Positions 37,877 through 47,039 of a stretch of DNA of 64,000 bases are shown here, one piece after another. Each line of letters begins with the position of its first letter. The first letter of the stretch is position 1. The translations under genes and the position numbers were made by a program. The notes below the pieces were generated by a model that did not search any database, was not told the origin of the DNA, and saw only the letters and a list, made by a program, of their open reading frames with translations. The DNA is from Oscillospiraceae bacterium (GTDB lineage: Bacteria; Bacillota; Clostridia; Oscillospirales; Oscillospiraceae): the NCBI GenBank assembly GCA_015067995.1, contig SVLJ01000010.1:28222-92221 (forward strand), written 5' to 3'.

Positions 37877-38647
37877 ATGGAATATCTGAAAATGTTTATC
37901 ATATTGGGCCCGCTGCTGTTTCTCACCGGCTTTGTGGATTCCGTGGCCGGCGGCGGCGGACTGATCTCCATCCCCGCCTACCTCTTTGTGGGACTGCCGG
38001 TACATCTGGCCTCCGGCACCAACAAGGTGGTCAACGGCATCGGTACAGCTTCTGCCACATGGCGGTTCTTCCGCAGCGGCAAGATCCGGATGCGCATTGC
38101 CCTTTGGGCTGCAGCCGGTGCGCTGGGCGGCGCATTCATCGGCGCACAGCTGGCGCTGCGGATGCCGGAAGCCATCCTGCAGGCGTGTCTGCTGGTGGCG
38201 CTGCCGGTGGTAGCGGTATTTCTGGCAGTGAAGAAGGACTTCGGCAAAACCGGTTCTCCTGTTGGCAAGGAGCTGCCTCCCGCAAAGGAGCATCTTCTGA
38301 GCCTGCTGATCGGCCTTGTCATCGGCCTGTACGACGGTTTGGTAGGCCCCGGCACCGGCACCTTCCTGATCATGGGCTTTACATTGGTGCTGGGCATGGA
38401 TCTCATCACCGCCTCCGGCTGTGCCAAGGTGGTAAATCTGTCCTCCAACATTGCCTCCGCCGCCGTGTGGATCGCAGGCGGCAAGGTCATCTGGAGCATT
38501 GTGCTGCCGGCGGTGATCTTCGTGGTGGCCGGCAACCAGTGCGGTGCCCGGTATGCCATCCGGGGCGGCAGTGACAAGGTGCGCGGCATGATCTTCGTAG
38601 TGCTGGGCATGCTGTTCGTCAAAATGATCTGGGAACTGGTGGTATAA
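37877..38647 (+). CDS. TSUP (TauE/SafE) family membrane transporter
   Basis: A 256-residue protein with about eight helices and the family's GFVDSVAGGGGLISIPAYL near the N-terminus and GLYDGLVGPGTGTFLI in the second half. The family moves sulfite, sulfoacetate or other small organosulfur or organic anions. It lies directly behind nfo in the same orientation. Substrate unknown. Confidence 0.9.
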   Translation: MEYLKMFIILGPLLFLTGFVDSVAGGGGLISIPAYLFVGLPVHLASGTNKVVNGIGTASATWRFFRSGKIRMRIALWAAAGALGGAFIGAQLALRMPEAILQACLLVALPVVAVFLAVKKDFGKTGSPVGKELPPAKEHLLSLLIGLVIGLYDGLVGPGTGTFLIMGFTLVLGMDLITASGCAKVVNLSSNIASAAVWIAGGKVIWSIVLPAVIFVVAGNQCGARYAIRGGSDKVRGMIFVVLGMLFVKMIWELVV

Positions 38648-38747
38648 CAACGATAACAACAATGGGACCTGCCGTCCCCCAAACAGCGGCAGCCCCGTCT
38701 ATATATACTGTACCCCTCAACACACAAGCAAAAAGGAGAATGGTAAT

Positions 38748-40499
38748 ATGGATATTTTCTCTTTGTTTACCCTCTGCGGCGGCCTCGCCTTTTTCCTCTA
38801 TGGCATGAACGTCATGTCCAAGAGTCTGGAAAAGATGGCCGGCGGCAAGCTGGAGCGCATGCTGAAGAAGATGACCTCCAACCCCATGAAGAGCCTGCTG
38901 CTGGGCGCGGGCATCACCATCGCCATCCAGTCCTCCTCCGCCATGACGGTGATGCTGGTGGGTCTGGTAAACTCCGGCGTCATGGAGCTGGGCCAGACCA
39001 TCGGCGTCATCATGGGCTCCAATATCGGCACCACCCTGACCCCGTGGATTCTGTCCCTTTCCGGTCTGGAGGGCGATAATTTCTGGATGCAGCTTCTGAA
39101 GCCAGAGAACTTCTCTCCTGTGGTGGCACTCATCGGCATCATCCTCATCATGGGTTCCAAAAAGCAGCGCAAACAGGACGTAGGCCGCATCATGGTGGGC
39201 TTTGCCATTCTGATGTACGGCATGGAGCTGATGAAGAATGCCGTCAGTCCTCTGGCGGATATGCCGGAGTTCAGCAGCCTGCTGACCGCCTTCAACAATC
39301 CCATCATCGGCGTACTGGTGGGCGCGGTGTTCACCGGTCTGATCCAGTCCTCTGCCGCCTCTGTGGGTATCCTGCAGGCGCTGGCGCTTACCGGCAGCAT
39401 CACCTTCGGCATGGCCATGCCCATCATCATGGGTCAGAACATCGGCACCTGCATCACCGCCCTCATCAGCTCTGTGGGCGTCAACCGCAACGCCAAGCGG
39501 GTATCCGCGGTACATATCTCCTTCAATCTCATCGGCACCGTCATTTTCCTGATTCTGTTCTACGGCGGCAACATGATCGTTCCCTTCCTCTTCATGGATG
39601 ACCCCATCGACGCCGTGGGCATCGCTCTGTTCCACACCATCTTCAACATCGGCACCACCGTTCTGCTGCTGCCCTTCTCCCGCCAGCTGGAGAAGATCGC
39701 CTGCCGCATGGTGAAATCCGAGTCCAAGGCGGAGAGCTTCGCCTTCCTGGATCCCCTGCTGCTGCGCACGCCCTCCATCGCCGTCAGCGAATGCATCGCC
39801 ATGACGGACCAGATGGCTAAGCTGGCACACGAGAGCGTGCTGCTGGGCATTCAGCAGATGAAGGAATTCTCTCCCGAGCGGGAAGCCATCCTGCTGGAAA
39901 ACGAGGACAAGCTGGACCTGTACGAAGACCGTCTGGGCGCCTATCTGGTGCAGGTCTCCCGGAAGGGCATCTCCATGGAGGACGCCCGCCACGTCACCCG
40001 CCTGCTCCATTCCATCAGCAACTTCGAGCGTATTGGCGACCACGCCCTGAACCTCCACGAGTCTGCTCAGGAGCTCCACGACAAGGAGCTGACCTTCTCC
40101 GCAGCCGCACAGGAAGAGATCGCCGTGGCCATCGCCGCACTGGAGGAGATTCTGGAGCGTACCTTCCGCAGCTTCCTGGACCGCAGCGGCGAAGCCGCCA
40201 CCCGGGTGGAGCCGCTGGAGGAGACCATCGACCGGCTCACCGAGGAGATCCGTCTGCGCCACATCGACCGTCTGCAGCGCGGTCAGTGCACCATCCAGCT
40301 GGGCTTCGTCCTCAACGACCTGCTCACCAACATTGAGCGCGTCTCTGACCACTGCTCCAACATCGCCCTGTGCGTGCTGGAGTCTGAGACCGGTGTCCAC
40401 GACTCTCACACCTATCTGGAGGATCTGAAGCTGAACCCCGACTTCCTCCGGGATCTGCAGGCCGACCTGAATGCCTATCAGCTGCCTCCCCGCGCCTGA
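38748..40499 (+). CDS. Na/Pi cotransporter family protein with PhoU-like domain
   Basis: A 583-residue protein: about nine helices with two inverted QSSS-type repeats (TIAIQSSSAMTVMLVG and GLIQSSAASVGILQA) that bind Na+ and phosphate, then a cytoplasmic PhoU-like helical domain (about 350-560). Related proteins import phosphate with Na+. AAAGGAGAA precedes the ATG. The 100-base gap upstream has a TATACT near 38707. Confidence 0.92.
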   Translation: MDIFSLFTLCGGLAFFLYGMNVMSKSLEKMAGGKLERMLKKMTSNPMKSLLLGAGITIAIQSSSAMTVMLVGLVNSGVMELGQTIGVIMGSNIGTTLTPWILSLSGLEGDNFWMQLLKPENFSPVVALIGIILIMGSKKQRKQDVGRIMVGFAILMYGMELMKNAVSPLADMPEFSSLLTAFNNPIIGVLVGAVFTGLIQSSAASVGILQALALTGSITFGMAMPIIMGQNIGTCITALISSVGVNRNAKRVSAVHISFNLIGTVIFLILFYGGNMIVPFLFMDDPIDAVGIALFHTIFNIGTTVLLLPFSRQLEKIACRMVKSESKAESFAFLDPLLLRTPSIAVSECIAMTDQMAKLAHESVLLGIQQMKEFSPEREAILLENEDKLDLYEDRLGAYLVQVSRKGISMEDARHVTRLLHSISNFERIGDHALNLHESAQELHDKELTFSAAAQEEIAVAIAALEEILERTFRSFLDRSGEAATRVEPLEETIDRLTEEIRLRHIDRLQRGQCTIQLGFVLNDLLTNIERVSDHCSNIALCVLESETGVHDSHTYLEDLKLNPDFLRDLQADLNAYQLPPRA

Positions 40500-40657
40500 T
40501 CCCCATACAAGCTTTATGCACCGGTTTGTCTCGAGCAGGCCGGTGTATATTCATTTGTTTATGCATAATTCCCGCAGTACAGGCGGTTTCTGCGGTTAAA
40601 GCTGCACTTTTTTCCATGTTTGCACCGGTATCCGCGCATATTTTTCCAGTGCCTGTA

Positions 40658-40713
40658 TTGACAGGAATGGCAAAAAGTGCTATGTTAGGCGTGCCCCGGA
40701 GGTTACTCCGGGG
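40658..40713 (+). promoter_or_regulatory. Promoter and leader hairpin of the amino-acid ABC operon
   Basis: TTGACA at 40658-40663, 17-base spacer, TATGTT at 40681-40686, then a CCCCGGAG-GTTA-CTCCGGGG hairpin (40694-40713) at the start of the message. The rest of the 40500-40767 gap shows only a weak hairpin after the Na/Pi gene. Confidence 0.7.
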
Positions 40714-40767
40714 TCGGATGCTGTACAAAGCATACCAATTCGAACATTTGAGAAAAGGAAGATGATT

Positions 40768-41592
40768 ATGAAAAAGTTTCTGACCCTTCTGCTGGCTCTG
40801 GCCATGGTGCTGTCTCTGGCAGCCTGCGGCGGCGCCACCGAGAACAAGTACAACACCATTGAGGCCGGTAAGCTCACCGTGGCCACCAGCCCCGACTATG
40901 CTCCCTATGAGTTCTATGCCATCGGTGCCGACGGCACTGCTACTCTGGCCGGCTTCGACATCGAGCTGGTGAAGTACATCGCCAACTACCTGAAGCTGGA
41001 GCTGGAGATCATCCCCATGGACTTTGACGGCGTTCTGCTGGAGCTGGCCAACGGCTCTGTGGATCTGGGCGTCGCCGGCATCTCTCCCGATCCCGCCCGT
41101 GCCGAGAACATGGACTTCTCTGACATCTACTATGAAGGCGGCCAGGCTTTCATCACCGTGAAGGACAAGGCCAATATGTTCTCCGATCTGGCCTCCCTCA
41201 ACAACCCCAACGCCTCTGTTGGCGCCCAGAACGGCACCATCCAGATGGATCTGGCTCAGCAGTACAGCGCCAAGGCTGACATCGTCACCCTGACCAAGGC
41301 CACCGACATCATTGCCGAGCTGGTTTCCGGCAAGCTGGATGGCGGCTACGTGGAGTATGACGTGGCTGTTGCTTATCAGGTCAACTATCCCGAGCTGCAC
41401 ATCGTCTGCGAGGTTCCCTATGAGGTGGAAGGCAACGCTGTCGGCGTGAAGAAGGGCAACGAGGCTCTGCTGAAGGGCGTCAACGAGGCCATCGCCGCCT
41501 GCATCAAGGACGGTTCCTTCTCCAAGTACGTCGCCGACGCTCTGGAGCAGGCCTCCGGCAACATCCACGAGGGTCTGCTGGACAACAAGTAA
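40768..41592 (+). CDS. Polar amino-acid ABC transporter, substrate-binding lipoprotein
   Basis: A 274-residue family-3 binding protein with lipoprotein signal ending LSLAACGG. TVATSPDYAPYEF, AGFDIELVKYIA and the ligand Asp in ELANGSVDLGVAGIS mark an amino-acid binder. The ATG at 40768 is chosen; the one at 40762 almost touches AAAAGGAAG. A hairpin between this gene and the permease probably raises the level of the binding protein over the membrane parts. Confidence 0.93.
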   Translation: MKKFLTLLLALAMVLSLAACGGATENKYNTIEAGKLTVATSPDYAPYEFYAIGADGTATLAGFDIELVKYIANYLKLELEIIPMDFDGVLLELANGSVDLGVAGISPDPARAENMDFSDIYYEGGQAFITVKDKANMFSDLASLNNPNASVGAQNGTIQMDLAQQYSAKADIVTLTKATDIIAELVSGKLDGGYVEYDVAVAYQVNYPELHIVCEVPYEVEGNAVGVKKGNEALLKGVNEAIAACIKDGSFSKYVADALEQASGNIHEGLLDNK

Positions 41593-41607
41593 TCTCACAC
41601 TTGGATT

Positions 41608-41632
41608 CCTTCCCGGTGTCTTGCCGGGAAGG
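41608..41632 (+). other. Intercistronic stem-loop in the ABC operon
   Basis: 9-bp GC-rich stem (41608-41616/41624-41632), no full T-tract; typical between binding-protein and permease genes. Confidence 0.6.
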
Positions 41633-41670
41633 AGTTCTTCTCTTAAACAGAAAGAAAGGAGACTCCATGT

Positions 41671-42456
41671 ATGGGAAGTCTGCTTGATATCTCCCGTTTC
41701 CCCCGGTTGCTGCCCTACACGGAAATGTTCGCGCAGGGCCTCGCCATTACCATTATGCTCTCTCTGGGCACTGTGGTGGTGGGTGCGATTCTGGGCGTGA
41801 TCCTGGCGCTGATGCGCATGAGCGACATCCGTCCCTTCCGGGCGCTGGGTCTGGATAAGGACGGACATCTGCGGGGCGAAGGGTTCCTGACCACCCTCAG
41901 CAAGTTCAACCCCGTGGCCTTCCTGGCCACCGCCTACGTGGAAATCCTGCGTTCCACCCCTGTCATCGTGCAGATCGCCGTCATCTACTACGGCATTTTC
42001 GGCATCATTGACCTGCCCACCTTCTCCCTCTTCGGCATCACCAAGTTCCATCGGTTCTTCCCCGGCGTGGTGGCGCTGGGCATGAACTCCGGCGCATACC
42101 TGTGCGAGATCATTCGTTCCGGTATCCAGTCCATTGACGGCGGCCAGACCGAAGCCGCCCGGTCTCTGGGTCTGAGCCAGAGTCAGGCTCTGCGGTTTGT
42201 GGTGCTGCCTCAGGCCATCCGCAACATTCTCCCCGCCATTGCCAACGAATTTGTAGTCATCATCAAGGAGTCCGCCGTTACATACACCATCGGCGTGCAG
42301 GACATCATGGCGGTGGTGCAATCCGTCAAGGGCGCTACCTACCTCATTCTGGAGCCGCTGCTGGTGGCTACCGCCCTGTACTTCTGCCTGTGCTTCCCCA
42401 CCTCCAAGATCGTCGCCCACTTTGAAAGGAGAATGAGCCGTGGCAACAAACGATAA
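41671..42456 (+). CDS. Polar amino-acid ABC transporter permease
   Basis: A 261-residue HisM/GlnP-type permease with about five helices and the ATPase-contact loop [20 protein letters not shown]. It starts with [20 protein letters not shown], typical of the family. AAAGGAG lies eight bases before the ATG at 41671; an out-of-frame ATG at 41667 is rejected. Its last 17 bases overlap the ATPase gene. Confidence 0.93.
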   Translation: MGSLLDISRFPRLLPYTEMFAQGLAITIMLSLGTVVVGAILGVILALMRMSDIRPFRALGLDKDGHLRGEGFLTTLSKFNPVAFLATAYVEILRSTPVIVQIAVIYYGIFGIIDLPTFSLFGITKFHRFFPGVVALGMNSGAYLCEIIRSGIQSIDGGQTEAARSLGLSQSQALRFVVLPQAIRNILPAIANEFVVIIKESAVTYTIGVQDIMAVVQSVKGATYLILEPLLVATALYFCLCFPTSKIVAHFERRMSRGNKR

Positions 42457-43219
42457 TGTCATCATCAAAGTTACCGGGCTGAAGAAGCATTACAACAAGG
42501 GCGCCATCCACGCTCTGGACGGTGTGGATATTGAGATCCGCAAGGGTGATGTCGTGGTGGTTATCGGCCCCTCCGGCTCCGGCAAGTCTACGTTTCTGCG
42601 CAGTCTGAACCTGATGGAGGAGCCTACCAGCGGCGAGATTCTCTTCAACGGCGTGGACATCACCAAGAAGAAGATCCGTGATGAAAACGGCAAGCTTGTG
42701 AAGCTGAACATCGATGAGCACCGTCAGAAGATGGGCATGGTGTTCCAGCACTTCAACCTGTTCCCCCACATGACCGTGCTGGACAACATGACTCTGGCCC
42801 CCGTCCAGGTGAAGGGTGTGGACAAGGCAGCCGCTGAGGCAAAGGCCATGGCGCTTCTGGAGCGTGTGGGTCTTGCCGACCGTGCCAACGCCTATCCCAT
42901 TCAGCTCTCCGGCGGTCAGAAACAGCGCATCGCCATCGTGCGTGCTCTGTGCATGGAGCCTGAAGTCATGCTCTTTGATGAGCCCACCTCCGCACTGGAC
43001 CCCGAAATGGTGGGTGAGGTGCTGGATGTCATGAAGCAGCTGGCCGAGGAAGGCATGACCATGGTGGTGGTCACCCACGAGATGGGCTTTGCCCGTGAGG
43101 TGGGCGAACGTATCATCTTCATGGACGGCGGCAAAATCATGGAGGAGAACACCCCCGAGGAATTCTTCTCCAATCCTCAGTGCGACCGTCTGAAAACCTT
43201 CCTGGAAAAAGTCCTATAA
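42440..43219 (+). CDS. Polar amino-acid ABC transporter ATPase (GlnQ type)
   Basis: A 259-residue ATPase with Walker [16 protein letters not shown]-loop [13 protein letters not shown], signature LSGGQKQR, Walker [14 protein letters not shown] and the H-loop [10 protein letters not shown]. Translation starts at GTG (42440) inside the end of the permease gene, behind AAAGGAGA. A short insertion near residues 75-92 ([14 protein letters not shown]) is family-typical. Confidence 0.95.
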   Translation: MATNDNVIIKVTGLKKHYNKGAIHALDGVDIEIRKGDVVVVIGPSGSGKSTFLRSLNLMEEPTSGEILFNGVDITKKKIRDENGKLVKLNIDEHRQKMGMVFQHFNLFPHMTVLDNMTLAPVQVKGVDKAAAEAKAMALLERVGLADRANAYPIQLSGGQKQRIAIVRALCMEPEVMLFDEPTSALDPEMVGEVLDVMKQLAEEGMTMVVVTHEMGFAREVGERIIFMDGGKIMEENTPEEFFSNPQCDRLKTFLEKVL

Positions 43220-43225
43220 ATAGAC

Positions 43226-43259
43226 ATCCCCTCTGTGCCGCGGCACAGAGGGGATTTTT
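43226..43259 (+). terminator. Terminator of the ABC operon
   Basis: 30-bp perfect palindrome (15-bp arms, effective loop GCG) followed by TTTTT; lies between convergent genes and may serve both. Confidence 0.93.
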
Positions 43260-43265
43260 GCGTTA

Positions 43266-44672
43266 TCATTTACCGAGCTTCTGCCCGATCAGCGCCATGT
43301 GCGCCGTTGTAGGAGCTATGTCATAGAAGGTGATCTCCACCATGCGGCCGGGATAGCACAGGAGATACCAATCCATAGGGCCGGTGTCCTGCCTGCACAG
43401 CCGATAGGCCTCTTTCGCGCCCCAAGGAGCAGCGTCCACCGGCTCATAGATATTCTTGAACCCTTCCGGCACACGGTCGTCTTCTCTTTCATCCTGCTCC
43501 GCCAGCAGCCAGCCCTTGCAGGCGCTGTACAGCAGCGGGAACTTTACTTCCGTGACGGTATAATCCAGCTTGGGCAGGGTGGAATATCCGGGCGCACCCA
43601 GCCGGGGCCACTGACGGCCGTTCCACTGCTCCAACAGCCAGCCCACATTGCCCCTCCAGCGACAGGAATATTCGTCATACTCCACCGCCGTCAGATCCTC
43701 CACCCGCAGAGGCAGCGCATCTTCGTAGTACTCCCGCTCCTCCCCCTGATAGAGATAGGTGCCTGCCGCGCCGTCGTCATAAATCAGCTGACCGGGATTC
43801 TCCATCACACCCCAGACCAACACACCGATCAGTACCATGGCCAGTACAAAGCTGCCTGCCAGTGTTACGATCAGGTTCGTTCTGGCCGATACCCCCAGCT
43901 TTTTCATCAGCTTCATCAGCCCCCGGACGATGACAATGATGACCGCCCCATACAGGATGCCGAAAATAGCCGCCCGCAGCATGGCGGCCTTCATCAGGCT
44001 TGCCAGCCACAGCCCCAGCGTCACAAACAGCACCGCCAGCGCTCCCATGGACACCCAGCGGGTGGACAACGCAGGCGTCAGGAACACACCCTCGCTCTCT
44101 GCCAGAGCCGCTGCCTTCCGGTGCCAGCGGAGGTAATTGCCGATCTCCCATGCTCCAAGAAAGATCAGCAGCAGCCAGCAGACCACGGACATCATACCGG
44201 AGCCGGTAAGGAAGTCCAGCGGATCATCCACCAGCTGCACGCCCTGCAGGATCAGCTGCAGCAGCGCCAGCACCATCAGAAGGATCTGCTGGCGGATCAC
44301 ACTCCGTTTTGCCGCCCGGTGGATATTCTCCACCCGCACGGCGGCGTCCGTCTCCATGGGAACAGGGTCTTCCGCCTCATTGTAAAAGAACTGCCACTGA
44401 GCCGCCTGCGCCGCCAGCTTCCAGCCGCTCCGCTCCGCAAATTCCCACATGGTGCGCTGCTCCTCCGAGGGGCCGGGATCATAGGCTGACGCCTTGTGGA
44501 AAAAGGTCACCGTGAAATGCACCTTCTTCGGCTCTATCCGCCGGTAGCGCCAGACGGCGCTGTCCGCCTTGTCGATGAGCCAGCCTTTTGCGGCCATCTT
44601 TTCCAGATGGCGTTCCATAGCAGGAAAATCCATGAACGTATACATGGTCAGCTGCCGCTTTGTCTCTTTCAT
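43266..44672 (-). CDS. DUF2812 domain membrane protein
   Basis: A 468-residue protein. The N-terminal cytoplasmic part (about 1-120) has the DUF2812 pattern FMDFPAMERHLEKMAAKGW followed by YRRIEPKKVHFTVTFF; four to six hydrophobic segments lie at about 130-300, and a C-terminal domain of about 150 residues follows. The start overlaps the PadR stop by one base (TGATG) after AGGAGGAAGG, so earlier in-frame codons inside the PadR gene are rejected. PadR/DUF2812 pairs are common in Firmicutes and thought to answer membrane-active agents; biochemical function is unknown. Confidence 0.85.
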   Translation of the reverse strand: MKETKRQLTMYTFMDFPAMERHLEKMAAKGWLIDKADSAVWRYRRIEPKKVHFTVTFFHKASAYDPGPSEEQRTMWEFAERSGWKLAAQAAQWQFFYNEAEDPVPMETDAAVRVENIHRAAKRSVIRQQILLMVLALLQLILQGVQLVDDPLDFLTGSGMMSVVCWLLLIFLGAWEIGNYLRWHRKAAALAESEGVFLTPALSTRWVSMGALAVLFVTLGLWLASLMKAAMLRAAIFGILYGAVIIVIVRGLMKLMKKLGVSARTNLIVTLAGSFVLAMVLIGVLVWGVMENPGQLIYDDGAAGTYLYQGEEREYYEDALPLRVEDLTAVEYDEYSCRWRGNVGWLLEQWNGRQWPRLGAPGYSTLPKLDYTVTEVKFPLLYSACKGWLLAEQDEREDDRVPEGFKNIYEPVDAAPWGAKEAYRLCRQDTGPMDWYLLCYPGRMVEITFYDIAPTTAHMALIGQKLGK

Positions 44673-44992
44673 CAGCCTTCCTCCTCTCCCATGAGCCGGC
44701 GATAATCCTCCGCCTGCGCCCGAATCCGCTGATACTCCTTCTCCAGCATCTCTCTGCCCTTCCCGGTCAGAATATAGCTGCGGCGGCGGCCCTCCACCCG
44801 GGTCTCCCGGATCATGTCCTCCTCCACAAACTGCTCCAGCAGATTGTACAGCGTACCGGAACCCACATGGACGCGCCCTGCCGTCATGGCCGGCACTCGG
44901 TCCAGAATATCCATACCACAGCACTCTGTCCGCAGGCACAGCAGCACATAGAACATCTGCTCCGTCAGGGTCTGAAACTTCGCTCTGGGCAT
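44672..44992 (-). CDS. PadR-family repressor
   Basis: A 106-residue winged-helix regulator: LTEQMFYVLLCLRTECCGMDI, then GTLYNLLEQFVEEDMIRE and the wing EGRRRSYILTGKGREML, ending in a dimerisation helix. It overlaps the DUF2812 gene. Two copies of CTCGA-TAT-TCGAG in its promoter are almost certainly its operators, giving autorepression released by a ligand. Confidence 0.93.
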   Translation of the reverse strand: MPRAKFQTLTEQMFYVLLCLRTECCGMDILDRVPAMTAGRVHVGSGTLYNLLEQFVEEDMIRETRVEGRRRSYILTGKGREMLEKEYQRIRAQAEDYRRLMGEEEG

Positions 44993-45015
44993 CCTGCACC
45001 ACCGTCCTCTCCATT

Positions 45016-45069
45016 CTCGATATTCGAGTTATCTGTCTTCAGTATATTCTCGATATTCGAGATTGTCAA
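45016..45069 (-). promoter_or_regulatory. PadR promoter with paired operators
   Basis: On the minus strand TTGACA (45069-45064), 17-base spacer, TATACT (45046-45041). One CTCGATATTCGAG copy (45049-45061) fills the spacer, and a second identical copy (45016-45028) lies in the early transcript, 33 bases away. Confidence 0.85.
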
Positions 45070-45116
45070 GAAAAATGTTCGGGCCGGAGGTTTCTCCGTC
45101 CCGAACACAGTGCGTC

Positions 45117-47039
45117 TTATCCGGCTGCCTGAATTCCGGTATAGAGCTGATAGTATTTGCCCTGCTGGGCGATGAGCTCGTCGTGGGTGCCCCGCTCGAT
45201 GATGCGTCCCTTTTCCAGCACCATGATGCAGTCGGCATTGCGGACAGTGCTGAGCCGGTGTGCGATGACAAAAGTGGTGCGTCCGTGCATGAGACTGTCC
45301 ATGCCCTGCTGCACCAGCGTCTCCGTGCGGGTGTCGATGGAGCTGGTGGCTTCGTCCAGAATCAGTACCGGCGGATCGGCCACCGCCGCCCGTGCGATGG
45401 CGATAAGCTGCCGCTGACCCTGAGAGAGATTGGCGCCGTTGCCGGTGAGCATAGTGTCATACCCCTCCGGCAGGCGGGAAATAAAGCCGTCTGCGTTGGC
45501 CAGCTTCGCCGCGGCGATGCATTCCTCATCGGTGGCATCCAGCCGTCCGTAGCGGATATTCTCCATCACCGTACCGGTAAACAGCTGCGTCTCCTGCAGC
45601 ACGATACCAAGAGAGCGGCGCAGGTCTGCCTTTTTGATTTTGTTGATGTTGATGCCGTCGTAGCGGATCTTACCGTCCTGAATGTCGTAGAACCGGTTGA
45701 TGAGGTTGGTGATGGTTGTCTTGCCTGCGCCGGTGGAGCCGACGAAGGCGATCTTCTGTCCCGGCAGGCCGTACATCTTGATGTCGTGGAGCACCATCTT
45801 CTCCGGCACATAGCCGAAGTCTACCATGTCGAAGACGATGCTGCCCTGCAGCTCGGTGTAGGTGACAGTACCCTCTGCCTTGTGGGGATGCCGCCACGCC
45901 CACAGACCGGTGCGTTCCGCAGCTTCCGTCAGCTGACCGTGCTCGTCATACCGGGCATTCACCAGCGTCACATAGCCGTCATCGGTCTCCGGCTCCTGAT
46001 CCATCAGGGCAAAGACACGCTGTGCGCCGGCCAGTGCCATGATGATGCTGTTGGCCTGCTGGGAGACCTGAGAGATGGGATGGCTGAAATTGCGGTTCAG
46101 AGTCAGGAACGCCATCAGCGTTCCCAGTGTCAGGCCGCCGAAGCCGTTCACCGCCAGCGCCGCACCCAGTACGGCGCACAGGGCGTAGCTGCAGTTGCCC
46201 AGCTGTGCCACGGTGGGCATCATAATGTTAGCGAACTTATTGGCGTTGTTGGCGCTGCGGCGCAGGTCTTCATTGAGCTTCAGGAATTCCTCCAGCGTAG
46301 CCTCCTCACGGCTGAACACCTTCACCACCTTCTGGCCCTCCATCATCTCCTCGATATAGCCGTTGACAGTACCCAGCGCCTTCTGCCGCTCCACAAAGTA
46401 CTTGGAGGAACGGGCAGCCAGCTTGCCGCTGACAAACAGCACCACCGCCGTCATCAGGCAGGTGAGGACGGTGAGGGGAATGCTGCGGGTGAGCATGGTG
46501 ATAAACACGCTGACGATGGTAACGGCGCTGGAGATCAGCTGCGGCATGCTCTGGGAGATCATCTGCCGCAGGGTGTCGATGTCGTTGGTGTAGACGGACA
46601 TAATGTCGCCGTGGGCATTGCGGTCAAAGTAGGAGATGGGCAATGCCTCCATCTTCTCAAACACGCGGGTACGCAGATCCCGCATAGTGCCCTGAGACAC
46701 ATTGATCATCAGCCGGTTCTGTCCCCAGGAACAGAGGATGCCCAGCGCGTAAATACCCAGCATTCCGGTCAATGCCCGGATCAGCGGCGCGAAGTCCGCG
46801 CTGCCGCTCTCCACCATGGGAACAATGTAGGTATCCATCAGTGTCTCCAGAAACAGCGCGCTGCGCACCATGACAAAGGCGTTGCCTGCAATGCAAAGCA
46901 GCACCAGAATACAGTGAGGCGCATAGCTGCGGAAGACGATGCCGAAGATCCGCTTCAAAAGCTTCCCGGGGTTTTCCACCTTGGGTCTTGGCCCCTGCAT
47001 CCGTCCCCGGGGGCCGGGGCCTCTCATAGGTCCTGCCAT
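45117..47039 (-). CDS. Heterodimeric ABC exporter, subunit with intact ATP site
   Basis: A 640-residue half-transporter: six membrane helices (about 40-350) and an ATPase domain with Walker A GSTGAGKTT, signature LSQGQRQ, Walker B LILDEATSSID and H-loop IAHRLST. Compared with its partner, it keeps the catalytic Glu, as in the consensus half of TM287/288-type exporters. A basic Arg/Pro-rich N-terminus is unusual. It overlaps the upstream half-transporter gene by one base. Role: drug or peptide export, substrate unknown. Confidence 0.93.
   Translation of the reverse strand: MAGPMRGPGPRGRMQGPRPKVENPGKLLKRIFGIVFRSYAPHCILVLLCIAGNAFVMVRSALFLETLMDTYIVPMVESGSADFAPLIRALTGMLGIYALGILCSWGQNRLMINVSQGTMRDLRTRVFEKMEALPISYFDRNAHGDIMSVYTNDIDTLRQMISQSMPQLISSAVTIVSVFITMLTRSIPLTVLTCLMTAVVLFVSGKLAARSSKYFVERQKALGTVNGYIEEMMEGQKVVKVFSREEATLEEFLKLNEDLRRSANNANKFANIMMPTVAQLGNCSYALCAVLGAALAVNGFGGLTLGTLMAFLTLNRNFSHPISQVSQQANSIIMALAGAQRVFALMDQEPETDDGYVTLVNARYDEHGQLTEAAERTGLWAWRHPHKAEGTVTYTELQGSIVFDMVDFGYVPEKMVLHDIKMYGLPGQKIAFVGSTGAGKTTITNLINRFYDIQDGKIRYDGININKIKKADLRRSLGIVLQETQLFTGTVMENIRYGRLDATDEECIAAAKLANADGFISRLPEGYDTMLTGNGANLSQGQRQLIAIARAAVADPPVLILDEATSSIDTRTETLVQQGMDSLMHGRTTFVIAHRLSTVRNADCIMVLEKGRIIERGTHDELIAQQGKYYQLYTGIQAAG

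Noticed and set aside
40324..42468. Long open frame on the minus strand opposite the Na/Pi and amino-acid ABC genes
   Set aside because: It is antisense to well-identified genes, has low-complexity His/Gly/Gln-rich composition and no ribosome site; such shadows are common in GC-rich sequence.
43266..45014. DUF2812 gene extended upstream to 582 residues
   Set aside because: The extra N-terminus is the PadR gene read in another frame; TGATG coupling and AGGAGGAAGG define the start at 44672.
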